Shown in pieces: positions 42,109 through 49,910 of a DNA stretch of 64,000 bases. The notes beneath the pieces were generated by a model. The model was not told the DNA's origin. It saw only the letters and a program-made list of their open reading frames with translations, and did not search any database. A program made the position numbers and the translations under genes. The first letter of the stretch is position 1. Every line of letters begins with the position of its first letter. This stretch comes from Fen-1359 sp963710355 (GTDB lineage Bacteria; Planctomycetota; Phycisphaerae; Sedimentisphaerales; Anaerobacaceae). The stretch covers positions 682,001-746,000 of the forward strand of contig CAVPZU010000001.1 in assembly GCA_963710355.1 (NCBI GenBank), given 5' to 3'.

Positions 42109-43097
42109 GCCTCAGTCCCTTTCCAAATAGGGCAATTCTGCTTATTTTGACATACTTTACAAAGAGGACACTGATGGTTAATTTTTCTCTCGCAGCCGGC
42201 GCCGCCTCCACCTGCACAAGCACAGGCACAAGCACAACCTACGCAAGCACAGGCACAAACACAGGAAAAGGACCTTCCTCCGAAACCTCCACCTCCGCCA
42301 GTAGATACCCCTTTTCCCCTCGAAGAACCTCCGTAATAAATACTTCCACCGCTTCCATATTTGGTTCTTCTATCATGACCGGAAAAGAGAGTGCGATATC
42401 GACGAAGATAACTTACCAATATGAAAATCACAATGGCGATAAAAAAAACAAAAAACCATGGAAATTCGGGATTTGGTTTTTGCTGTGTTATCATCGTGGG
42501 AAAGAACGTTTTGGGAAAAGAAACGGAAATGTTGAATTTTTCGCCTTTTCCCAGATTGGATTTTTCCCAAAACATGCTCTGACCTTCTGTTCTTGCAGGG
42601 ACCGGCTTGGCCTTTACTGTTTCCATCTTTGCGAAGAAAAAAATCTCCAGCGTCAGATGGTTCGTTTCAGCCCTGTCATACCAGCCGGGTGTAAAATCGA
42701 GCTTATAATTGTTCCCTTCTGCATAAAACAAGCGATTTTGAGTAATTGCGAATGAAATTTCAAAAGTTTCATTCGGTTTGTAATCCTTATCGAGGTCAAT
42801 TCTTACTCCTGACCAGCTGCCGTAATTGTCTGCCTGAATACTTCTTACAGCTCCTTTGTTCTTATTTTGAATAATTTGGAAGCTGCTGTTTGGTGTGCCG
42901 ACAGTTATCCATGGTATATCTCCACCGGTAACGAGCCATTTTTGATAGTATTCTATTTCAACATTACCATCTGATTTGGGTATGAGTTTTACTTTGTAAT
43001 CCAGTATCGTGTAGGTTCCTGTGTCTGCCCAGCCGAACGTTTGGGCAAAGATTAAAGACGAAATGAAGACCATTATTTGAAAGGGTATCTTTTTCAA
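42105..43097 (-). CDS. DUF2207-like membrane protein with Cys-Ala repeat tail
   Basis: The 330-residue protein has a signal peptide, an extracytoplasmic N-domain (YTILDYKVKLIPKSDGNVEI, WITVGTPNSSFQ) like DUF2207, and one helix near residue 225 (PWFFVFFIAIVIFILVSYL). A Gly-rich stretch follows, then at residues 279-302 alternating Cys-Ala/Val dipeptides (CVCACACVG, CACACACAGGGGAGC). A last module is CPLCKVCQNKQNCP with four Cys. By topology the Cys tail lies in the cytoplasm. The start is a TTG overlapping the stop of the radical SAM gene (TTGA), so enzyme and putative substrate are coupled. Confidence 0.8.
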   Translation of the reverse strand: MKKIPFQIMVFISSLIFAQTFGWADTGTYTILDYKVKLIPKSDGNVEIEYYQKWLVTGGDIPWITVGTPNSSFQIIQNKNKGAVRSIQADNYGSWSGVRIDLDKDYKPNETFEISFAITQNRLFYAEGNNYKLDFTPGWYDRAETNHLTLEIFFFAKMETVKAKPVPARTEGQSMFWEKSNLGKGEKFNISVSFPKTFFPTMITQQKPNPEFPWFFVFFIAIVIFILVSYLRRYRTLFSGHDRRTKYGSGGSIYYGGSSRGKGVSTGGGGGFGGRSFSCVCACACVGCACACACAGGGGAGCERKINHQCPLCKVCQNKQNCPIWKGTEA

Positions 43098-43360
43098 AGT
43101 TTATCTCCTTTGCTTTCAAGGGGACAAGCTCCGCCACAAATCTGATTGTGAATGCAATCCTTACATGCCGTATCTTCCTGAGCGAAACCGTGATTGCGAA
43201 GCTTTTAAACAAGTAGGATGGTTCCATATATTTGCCCACAAATCATTAAGAATATTGCCGACAGTTTCCGGCCAGCTCTGGCAGGGTAAAACTGTTCCAT
43301 CGGGCTGAATAGTCATATTATATGCCGCTGCTGAACAGCCTTTAGCACCGAAACCGAGCC
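43094..43360 (-). CDS. Radical SAM/SPASM enzyme, C-terminal pieces (after apparent frameshifts)
   Basis: Dropping one base at 43359-43360 extends the enzyme with LGFGAKGCSAAAYNMTIQPD, then GTVLPCQSWPETVGN, the first SPASM half. Dropping one more near 43185 gives EDTACKDCIHNQICGGACPL then ESKGDKL and a stop at 43094, the second SPASM half. The corrected stop then overlaps the next gene's TTG start by one TTGA, as elsewhere in this operon, which strongly supports the correction. Confidence 0.75.
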
Positions 43361-44460
43361 TCCACGGGATTTAGGTGCAGATAGCAGGTCGGAGAATACC
43401 ATTGGAGGTTTATGTTCAAATTTTTTGCCACATTGATTGCTTTCTCTAAAACTGATTTTATTTCATCCAGTGACAGGCCTGTCTCCTTTTTGGCTGCAAT
43501 ACCTCTGCCGCTGCAAATCAGAGTGTTACAGGACATATTACTCAGGCCGATATCTTTTCCAAACTTCAAAAGTTCATTAAATTGAAAGGCGTTTTCCTTG
43601 GTTAGAGTCGTGTTCGTTACTACCTGCATTCCCAGTCCAAGAGCATGTCGAATGCCGGCAACAGTTTGTGAAAATGCATCAAAAGAAGCACCTGCCATTT
43701 TATTATGGACCTGGCTTGTATGAGATTCCAGTGTAACCTGAACATAATCTATGCTTGCTTTCCTTAACGGTTCCGAAAGTTCAACAAGCTTTGTTCCGTT
43801 GGTTACAATTCCGGTTACGAACTGTTTTGCTTTATCTACCAGCTTTACAATATCCTGGCGAAGAGTAGGTTCGCCTCCTGTGAAAACTACATTAGGGATT
43901 CCAATTTCCCATAGCTTGTCAAGTATCTTGGCCCATTCATCATAGGAAAGCTCTTGTGTATCACTATTAGGCCCAGACCACGTGTAACAGTGGGGGCAGT
44001 TAAGATTACACTTGTAAGTTACTGCCAGATCCATTCGAGCAGGAGCAATCCATTGCCCAATATCTACTGCTTTAGACTCTAAAGCTGCATCAACAGGACA
44101 CCGGCCGTCTGCAATGCCAACAATGGTTCCGTAAATCCTGTCAAGGTCGGCACGCAATTGTTTTGTAGTGATTTTCCTGTCAAACAATGGGAAAAAGCCA
44201 CTATATTTATTTTTCATTCTATCAACGACGAAATTATTTACTTTGTCCGATTGGTCTGCCTGTCCTTGCTGGAATAACCACATTGCTTCAATAATGTAGG
44301 AGACAAAATCTGCTGCAACTGCATCGAGCACAAGAAGAATCCGACCATCTATCCAAAGGAAATTTTCTTCTGTAGGGTCCTTTAATCTTAAATGAAACCT
44401 GTGGCCATTAATAGTTGCATGCATTATCCCTGATTTAGTAAATGGATATTCTACTGTCAT
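43342..44460 (-). CDS. Radical SAM/SPASM peptide-maturase-like protein, main piece
   Basis: The 372 residues as written hold an N-terminal region of about 100 residues with a short PqqD/RRE-like segment (DGRILLVLDAVAADFVSYII, weak), the radical SAM motif CNLNCPHC near residue 150, FTGGEPTLRQD and TLESHTSQVHNKMAG. They end in nonsense after LHLNPVE because of an apparent extra base at 43359. Fully corrected, the gene spans 43094-44460. SPASM enzymes often act on ribosomal peptides, and the next gene encodes a Cys-Ala repeat tail. AGGAG lies 8 nt before the ATG. Confidence 0.85.
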   Translation of the reverse strand: MTVEYPFTKSGIMHATINGHRFHLRLKDPTEENFLWIDGRILLVLDAVAADFVSYIIEAMWLFQQGQADQSDKVNNFVVDRMKNKYSGFFPLFDRKITTKQLRADLDRIYGTIVGIADGRCPVDAALESKAVDIGQWIAPARMDLAVTYKCNLNCPHCYTWSGPNSDTQELSYDEWAKILDKLWEIGIPNVVFTGGEPTLRQDIVKLVDKAKQFVTGIVTNGTKLVELSEPLRKASIDYVQVTLESHTSQVHNKMAGASFDAFSQTVAGIRHALGLGMQVVTNTTLTKENAFQFNELLKFGKDIGLSNMSCNTLICSGRGIAAKKETGLSLDEIKSVLEKAINVAKNLNINLQWYSPTCYLHLNPVEARFRC

Positions 44461-44858
44461 CCCTTTTTACTCCTGGAACTTTGCATAACAGCCCGTGTAA
44501 CTTTGATTTATCTTTACGAATCTAAGCTGTTATGAACTTAAAATCTTCGTTCGTTTATATTAATTTGGCCTTCCTTAACAGGCAAGTTTACAATAAAGAT
44601 AGAACACGTCTACCTTTTTTTATTCAACCATAAAAAAATAATTTAGCCCGCATATTTCATATCCGTGTATTTGTGAAGGGTGAAGTCATTTCAGTTACAA
44701 AAGACTCTGCATCGAATGACATCAGTACTCATAAATAACACGTCTTTTATCATTCCCGTTCCCAGAAGTAAGGGTACTTGCTATAAATACTTTGGCGTTT
44801 CCTTTTAAGCATCAGTTCACCAAGCAAACGTCGAATGAGCATAAAAAAGGGAGGCAGG
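44461..44858. other. Intergenic region upstream of the radical SAM/SPASM operon
   Basis: No gene is visible in about 400 A+T-rich bases. It contains the candidate promoter at 44557-44585 of the operon to the left; otherwise nothing clear. Confidence 0.55.
44557..44585 (-). promoter_or_regulatory. Candidate promoter of the radical SAM/SPASM operon
   Basis: TTGCCT (44580-44585) and TAATAT (44557-44562) are spaced 17 bases on the minus strand, about 97 bases before the radical SAM start. Confidence 0.4.
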
Positions 44859-45704
44859 TTATTTATTTAACTGGTTGCGAGTCTGTCTCCCTGCTGTGAT
44901 GTGCTGGTAGGCACAATCATCGGGCACAACAACGCTTGTATTTTTTGCCGCTGCCGCAGGGGCATGGGTCGTTTCTACCAATGCGACTATTTGTATCTGG
45001 AAAAGGAATGAATCTGGTTCTCTTTCGACGTCTTCATAGGTAATCCGCGAATATGCATTTGACTCAAGGCAGAGTTGAATAATAGATGCTGTCAAATCAG
45101 CCTTTTGCCCAACAGAAAAATCTTGGAATTTCTCAGGTCCTCCATCGAATCGCTGCGTTAGCAAATTAAGAATTTCTGCTAGCGTATCCGCATCTACCGG
45201 CAGAGCAGCACCGGACGTCATTACAAAGTCTTCGAATGGTATAATCCTGGCAGCAATTACAACGCCTTGCACAGCCGTCTGGCTAAACCCAATATCAACG
45301 AGGAAAAATCTTTTGTCTCTCAGCAGATCATGTGCCCCAATTCCAATGCCATCCACGACATCCTCTACCTGTACGAGTGAGTAATATGAATCCAACATTG
45401 CATTAAGCACAATATATTCATCAGAATCAGAAGTTGGCGGATGCTTCATCTTATACCGAGATACAGTATTTACACCGTCCTCATAATAATCATATATGCA
45501 ATAGTCCATCAAAACATCTGCTTCATGTTGTTCCTGAAAAACAAAAACACCAGACTTTGAAATCCCCAGCTTTTTTGCACATTTCTTAAGTGCCTTTTTG
45601 GGCAAATAGTCAAGTAAAGTGCTGTGTAATTGTCGGTTGATTTTTCGAAAGCACTTGTAGCGATCTTCCAGTTCGGCGTAATCTGTTTCGACAGATCTAT
45701 CCAT
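44859..45704 (-). CDS. Conserved hypothetical protein (about 281 aa)
   Basis: The protein starts MDRSVETDYAELEDRYKCFR (the ATG at 45704 with GAGG 9 nt before is chosen over 45719). It contains LPKKALKKCAKKLGISKSGV, VLMDYCIYDYYEDGVNTVSR, FFLVDIGFSQTAVQGVVIAA and FVMTSGAALPVDADTLAEIL. It resembles a conserved hypothetical family of about this length that I know only from memory and cannot name. No signal or helix. It is paired with the 113-aa gene upstream. Confidence 0.7.
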   Translation of the reverse strand: MDRSVETDYAELEDRYKCFRKINRQLHSTLLDYLPKKALKKCAKKLGISKSGVFVFQEQHEADVLMDYCIYDYYEDGVNTVSRYKMKHPPTSDSDEYIVLNAMLDSYYSLVQVEDVVDGIGIGAHDLLRDKRFFLVDIGFSQTAVQGVVIAARIIPFEDFVMTSGAALPVDADTLAEILNLLTQRFDGGPEKFQDFSVGQKADLTASIIQLCLESNAYSRITYEDVEREPDSFLFQIQIVALVETTHAPAAAAKNTSVVVPDDCAYQHITAGRQTRNQLNK

Positions 45705-45734
45705 CAAATGTAACCTCATTATTCAAAAGAAAAA

Positions 45735-46076
45735 TCACCTACTAAGTTCTGCTATAAATGCTGAGCTATCACCGTCATGGATGAAGATCCTGCCGGATAG
45801 CTTTCCATCTTCCTCAAGAATTGCCCGACCTCGGCCAGAGGCAGGGTCCATCTCATCTGAACCTTCCCATGACCATTCGACCGATGGTTTTCCATCCCTA
45901 TCCGTCAGACAATAGTCCATAAAGCCCTGGACCAAACAGAACTGAAACCTGCCTCTGCTGTCAGGGCCGAACTCAATAAATGCGTGAACCTCCATATTGA
46001 ATGACTCAGGGTCCCATGCTTCCATCTCGGTAATATTCCAACGGCCAATTATTGGCGATTTAGAATTCGCTTCCAT
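45735..46076 (-). CDS. Conserved hypothetical protein (113 aa)
   Basis: The product (IIGRWNITEMEAWDPESFNM, FIEFGPDSRGRFQFCLVQGF, VEWSWEGSDEMDPASGRGRA) is a small beta-rich protein of a conserved uncharacterised family with the core GRW.I.EME.WD and FIEFG. Function unknown. It lies about 30 nt before the 281-aa gene on the same strand and probably shares its transcript. Confidence 0.75.
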   Translation of the reverse strand: MEANSKSPIIGRWNITEMEAWDPESFNMEVHAFIEFGPDSRGRFQFCLVQGFMDYCLTDRDGKPSVEWSWEGSDEMDPASGRGRAILEEDGKLSGRIFIHDGDSSAFIAELSR

Positions 46077-46131
46077 AAATAACTTCTTTTTGATTTTTCC
46101 CCAATTTTTCGGTTCACTGCGGTGTATATTC

Positions 46132-46229
46132 CCACGCCTTTACAGGCGTGGCACTTATTGTTTCAGGCTTTGCCTGTCCAGCAACTTCGTTGCTGGAAAT
46201 GGCTCTCACCCCCGCCTTCACAGGCGGGG
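46132..46229. repeat. Cluster of four hairpins within 98 bases
   Basis: Four stem-loops follow each other. They are CCACGCCT-TTAC-AGGCGTGG (46132-46151), CAGGC-TTT-GCCTG (46164-46176), CCAGCAAC-TTC-GTTGCTGG (46178-46196) and CCCCGCCT-TCAC-AGGCGGGG (46210-46229). All stems are perfect. Stems 1 and 4 share the CGCCT...AGGCG core. This may be an IS200/IS605-like end, a REP-type repeat or an RNA structure. Confidence 0.7.
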
Positions 46230-46289
46230 AACTCCCGCGAAATTAGAGCCGGCAACACCTCACAACTTCCGTTACTATAGACTTCCGGC

Positions 46290-46450
46290 CCAGTTTGGTC
46301 AAGAGTCTACATTGTTATCTTTTGGTGTTTTTACCACCAGCAGGGGACATTGGCAAGGGTTTGGGCAAGACGCGGCAGTCTCCCGGCTGCTGTTAAGCAG
46401 ACTCAATATGAGTGGTTGTATGTAATATCAGCAGTATGTCCGCAGAGAAA
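46290..46450 (+). pseudogene. IS630-family transposase fragment
   Basis: The plus strand reads FYHQQGTLARVWARRGSLPA then AVKQTQYEWLYVISAVCPQ. This matches the region of IS630-type DDE transposases with RVWARRGSRP and an aromatic YEWLY.FGAV segment. Both ends of the gene are missing. It stops at about 46450, where a fragment of metG begins on the opposite strand. Confidence 0.6.
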
Positions 46451-46717
46451 TACTAAAATCTCGCTGGCCATTACCTATGAAGCTCAAAACCTCATTTTTT
46501 CGAGTTACCGGAATGACTTTGATTACGTTGTTGCTCAAAAGTTGATATAAACGTTCCTGATAAGCTGAAAGTCGAAAAAAGTAATTCGTTTCCTTAACCT
46601 CTATAGGTTGCGTTCCGTGATCCGGACAGCATCCATTTACCAAATCTTTTTCTAAATAGAAATCCTCACAGCCGCTGCAGTATAAACCTTCATAATCTTT
46701 TTTGTAAATAGACTTGC
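46445..46717 (-). pseudogene. Methionyl-tRNA synthetase (metG) fragment
   Basis: On the minus strand an open stretch encodes IYKKDYEGLYCSGCEDFYLE, KDLVNGCCPDHGTQPIEVKE, TNYFFRLSAYQERLYQLLSN and RNEVLSFIGNGQRDFSIS. This is plainly the insert region of MetRS (EGLYC...C, ENYFFRLS.Y...L, RNEV..F...G..DFSIS). Only about 90 residues remain, with neither catalytic HIGH nor KMSKS. It is a gene scrap fused to an IS630 scrap; the working metG must lie elsewhere. Confidence 0.8.
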
Positions 46718-46918
46718 AGAACTTGAAGCGGCGGTAAAATAGCGATTTGATTGGATTGAGAGAAAGGCCGGGCGTTTCGTGTCATATAGTTTCTTGTGTT
46801 TTATAATACTAATTTTTGTTTTGCTCCGGCAGTTCAAACTGAGAGGCAACTGGCCGAAATTTGAACCCCTCATAAATGAAGAAAACCGCTGTTATTTCGA
46901 CGATTCTTCGCTAATAAA
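46718..46918. other. Scrap-zone spacer
   Basis: No gene is supported in these 201 bases between the metG fragment and repeat copy 3. Confidence 0.4.
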
Positions 46919-47031
46919 ATCGGGGCAACTGTCCTTCGTTTGAACCGTTGCTTGACGCCTTTCTAGAAATCCGCCTAAATAATAACCCAGAACTGCAATT
47001 AGCACAAGAACTTGCAAAAAAATATGGTTAA
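46919..47031 (+). repeat. 113-bp coding-like repeat, copy 3
   Basis: It encodes RGNCPSFEPLLDAFLEIRLN then NNPELQLAQELAKKYG and a stop, matching copies at 27381 and 31054 in length and frame. The similarity with copy 2 continues past the stop through a terminator-like hairpin to about 47215. Confidence 0.65.
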
Positions 47032-47092
47032 TGCGTTGGTCTTTCGCCTTTTGACAAACAATTATATTTTCAAGATTGACCATGCGGGCGGA

Positions 47093-47120
47093 GAGGGCGG
47101 GATTCGAACCGCCCTCTTTT
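47093..47120 (+). terminator. Intrinsic terminator-like hairpin after repeat copy 3
   Basis: GAGGGCGG and CCGCCCTC pair perfectly around GATTCGAA and are followed by TTTT. Read on the other strand it resembles a tRNA 3' end (GGTTCGAATCC), but the T-stem does not fold with a seven-base loop, so terminator is preferred. Confidence 0.55.
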
Positions 47121-47349
47121 GCAATATGTTATAAAATAAGCACTTATGACACAAGTTCTTTTTTGGTAAAGGATTAACCGCTACGATACGTTACTATACC
47201 TATACGATTCGTTACTAATAGAGACTACTTCAAAATCCTTATTAAAAGGTGAACAATAATTGAGTGGTTTTCTCGGTAAATCTATTCTGCCTACGGTTGC
47301 CGTACTGAGATGACCCATAAACTCATAATAATGCAATCTAACGTCAGCA
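47121..47349. other. Remainder of repeat copy 3 and spacer
   Basis: The first 95 bases match the sequence downstream of repeat copy 2, including a degenerate TACGATACGTTACTATACC dyad. No gene is seen. Confidence 0.4.
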
Positions 47350-48999
47350 TTAAGGTTCGGTAAGTTTGCCGAGCTGTAATCTCGGTCGCTTGGTTCGGCT
47401 TTCTTTCATCGACTCGGCGGGATCCATGGGATATCGAGAAGATGTGCAACCTCTGCTACCGTACGGTGCGCTCAGAGCTTTACTTGAGAGTTCATTAGCT
47501 GCGGCAGCATCAACAGACTCAAGGATTCGCCGGACATCTGCTATTCGCTGCGGCGGAACCGAGAGCGCAGTAATATCCATTCCGACGAGAACAGGTATGA
47601 GTTTGGGGGCAAAGGCCATATCGCCACAAAGGGAGAGAGACTTGTTGTGTTGCCGGGCGGCATCCGTCACAGTCCTTATGACTCTCAGGATAGCTGGATG
47701 CCACGGCGTGTACCAACCGGCGACTTGTTCATTTGTGCGGTCGACACCGAGCATGTATTGGACAAGGTCGTTACTGCCGATGGAGAGAAAATCCGCTACC
47801 TCGGCCAATTCCTCGGCCACACCCACAGCGGACGGCAACTCTATCATTGCACCCACCTTGGGACTGGATTGATGAGGCTCATGCATGGACTTTAGGTTCC
47901 GGATAGTGTCGGCGACAAGACTGCGGGCGTAAAGAAAACCGTCTACAGACGACACGAAAGGGAACATGATACTGATGGCTCGATCATGTCCAGCTCGCAA
48001 GAGTGCACGGATCTGTGTCTCGAATATTTCCAAGTGGCGGAATGAAAAGCGGATTCCTCGAAGCCCAAGAAACGGGTTCGACTCCATGCCCGCGGGAAAG
48101 TACCGCAGAACCTTGTCCCCCCCTACATCCAGTGTGCGCAGCACGATCTCGCCTTCTCCGGCATCTTCCACTATCTTGCGATAAATGGCATACTGTTCTT
48201 CTTCTGACGGAGGGTCATCTCGGATCAGAAATGGTATCTCGCTACGGTACAGGCCGATACCTTCGGCCCCCAACGCGCGGGCTACGTTGACCTCGCTGAC
48301 AAGGCTTATTGCAGCAAGAACACGGATCCTGCGGCCGTCATGCGTTTTAGTGGGCGGCCGCAACATAGCTTTATCCTTAAAGACCTTACCTCGCATCTCC
48401 AAAAGACCCTCGTAACTGGAAAGGATCTTCGGGTCGGGATTTACGTAGATCGTGCCATTGTTGCCATCCATGAGAAGCGCTGTGCCGGTGGTCACGTTCC
48501 CTAAGAGTCTTGTATCAATGAGAATCATCGGTATTTCGAGGCCACGCGCAAGAACCGAAATATGGGCTGTGACTCCTCCTGCCGTAAGAATGATGCCTTC
48601 TGCTCTCTGCGCCACCAATCGCAACACGTCCGATGGCAATAACCGTTGAGTGATGATGATCTGGCCATGATAATCGAGTCCCAATTCTGCTTCTGCGCTC
48701 TGGGCCAAATTCGTGAGAAGACGATGTGCGAGGTCATTTAGGTCATCCGTTTTCTCACGGAAGCGCATATTCGGACTATGGGAAAACACTACAATGTATT
48801 CACCCGTAACCGCTTTGATCGCGTCCGGCACACGAATCCCGGCTTCGATCTGTTTGCGAATCTTCCCTGTGAATCCTTCGTCACGCAGCATGGCGAGATG
48901 GGCACCGAAAATCTGTAACACCGCTTCAGTCATACGTTTCTGGATCCGCTGCTGAAACCCACGGAGTTGCTCTTGCGTCCTGCGTACGGCGAGACTCAA
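47350..48999 (-). CDS. ptsI: PEP-dependent phosphotransferase enzyme I-like protein, main piece
   Basis: The 549 residues have the phospho-His domain (ILTAGGVTAHISVLARGLEI), the GTIYVNPDP linker, the PEP-binding barrel (EGIGLYRSEIPFL, LRTLDVGGDKVLRYFP, ENPFLG-like SNPFLGLRGIRF, DFLSIGSNDLVQYMLGVDRT) and the active Cys in LCGDMA. Enzyme I passes phosphate from PEP to HPr-like proteins. No HPr or EII gene is in the window. The true start is 49141 in another frame, joined by removing one base near 48980. It ends the metabolic island. Confidence 0.87.
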   Translation of the reverse strand: MSLAVRRTQEQLRGFQQRIQKRMTEAVLQIFGAHLAMLRDEGFTGKIRKQIEAGIRVPDAIKAVTGEYIVVFSHSPNMRFREKTDDLNDLAHRLLTNLAQSAEAELGLDYHGQIIITQRLLPSDVLRLVAQRAEGIILTAGGVTAHISVLARGLEIPMILIDTRLLGNVTTGTALLMDGNNGTIYVNPDPKILSSYEGLLEMRGKVFKDKAMLRPPTKTHDGRRIRVLAAISLVSEVNVARALGAEGIGLYRSEIPFLIRDDPPSEEEQYAIYRKIVEDAGEGEIVLRTLDVGGDKVLRYFPAGMESNPFLGLRGIRFSFRHLEIFETQIRALLRAGHDRAISIMFPFVSSVDGFLYARSLVADTIRNLKSMHEPHQSSPKVGAMIELPSAVGVAEELAEVADFLSIGSNDLVQYMLGVDRTNEQVAGWYTPWHPAILRVIRTVTDAARQHNKSLSLCGDMAFAPKLIPVLVGMDITALSVPPQRIADVRRILESVDAAAANELSSKALSAPYGSRGCTSSRYPMDPAESMKESRTKRPRLQLGKLTEP

Positions 49000-49141
49000 A
49001 ATCCTGAATAGTGTATGTCGCTGCTACTCTGGCCTCAACATTGTTAACGATTTCGGACGGAACTGGTGGCATGACCGCGGTTCCCATGGCGACACCGTCT
49101 GCGGCAGGTTGTCCCGTGATAGTTTGGAATCTTTTAATCAT
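48926..49141 (-). CDS. ptsI: PTS enzyme I-like protein, N-terminal piece
   Basis: The ATG at 49141 (GAGG upstream) opens MIKRFQTITGQPAADGVAMG, then TAVMPPVPSEI and AATYTIQDFE, the usual enzyme I start (G.PAA.GVA.G.A). It should continue as LAVRRTQEQLRGFQQ in the next frame after one base is dropped between about 48970 and 48990. It is not an independent gene. Confidence 0.78.
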   Translation of the reverse strand: MIKRFQTITGQPAADGVAMGTAVMPPVPSEIVNNVEARVAATYTIQDFESRRTQDARATPWVSAADPETYD

Positions 49142-49499
49142 GTCTTGGCATCCTCGCCGTACGGCACAAATCACCTTCCGGAAATCTCACAGCGATTTGC
49201 GGTCAGGTGCATTGATTTGTCATGTGGCTGTAACCCTTAACATTTCGTTCCCGCATTTTTGAAACTAATACGATACTTTCTTCATATCGACCACAAAACT
49301 ACCTTTTTCAAGTCTATCCACGACTGTCTCGAGATGTCTTGATTTTTTGGCTCTCAACTCCAACAGAGGGAATATCCTTACTTCCAATGCAACTCGACAG
49401 AGTTCTTCAGTGTTCTTGTCGGCGCACTGCGTCACAACCGAGAACAGCACGGGGTACAAGAAAATAAAATGAAATTTTAACCCTGCATACTTCCCTCTG
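49142..49499. other. Intergenic region with a possible gene scrap
   Basis: No gene is well supported. A minus-strand stretch at about 49330-49430 encodes NTEELCRVALEVRIFPLLEL, faintly like the end of pyruvate:ferredoxin oxidoreductase beta subunits, but the rest does not match. Confidence 0.3.
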
Positions 49500-49775
49500 T
49501 CACTGGCCAACCGCCTGATTTTTTGCAGACTGATCGCTAAGCAGATTATACAGCCACGCAAATACCAACCCGCCGACGAATCCATCCGCCAATGCCCAGC
49601 CCAAGCCGATTAAACTACCCATAGGAGTAATTGAAAAACCCCGGTATATCTTCCCTATGATGGTAACTTCTCCTGTAGCCCCTTCAAAAGCCATAATCCA
49701 CCAAGCTAACGCAAATACTCCGAATCCCCACATCAAACCACACGTCAGTGCAAATACCTTTACATTCAGCTTCAT
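49500..49775 (-). CDS. Small two-helix membrane protein (holin-like in databases)
   Basis: The 91-residue protein (MKLNVKVFALTCGLMWGFGV, FSITPMGSLIGLGWALADGF) has two or three helices. It resembles small membrane proteins that annotation pipelines often call bacteriophage holin without evidence. No phage genes are near. It sits between the H+-ATPase and enzyme I-like genes of the island. Confidence 0.65.
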   Translation of the reverse strand: MKLNVKVFALTCGLMWGFGVFALAWWIMAFEGATGEVTIIGKIYRGFSITPMGSLIGLGWALADGFVGGLVFAWLYNLLSDQSAKNQAVGQ

Positions 49776-49910
49776 ACTGGCCCCTTTCCGAAATTTAATT
49801 TCTGCTGGAATTAAGTTTCTTTACCTTTGCTTCGTTGTTTTTTCCTCCCGTTACAGTTACTCGCAGAATGGTCAGCAACAGTATCAATAATAGCACAGCT
49901 TTGTCTAACT

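Noticed and set aside
45735..46230. Repeat words such as TTCAGGCTTTGCCTG read as CRISPR repeats
   Set aside because: The four elements are hairpins of different sequence and spacing, not a direct-repeat array.
47088..47120. tRNA-Ser-like 3' end (GAGGGCGGGATTCGAACC on the complement)
   Set aside because: The T-stem only pairs with an eight-base loop, and the matching hairpin of repeat copy 2 lacks the TTCGAAT loop; an intrinsic terminator explains both.
49265..49500. Possible pyruvate:ferredoxin oxidoreductase beta-subunit scrap
   Set aside because: Only about 20 residues (NTEELCRVALEVRIFPLLEL) look similar and the rest does not match; too weak to annotate.
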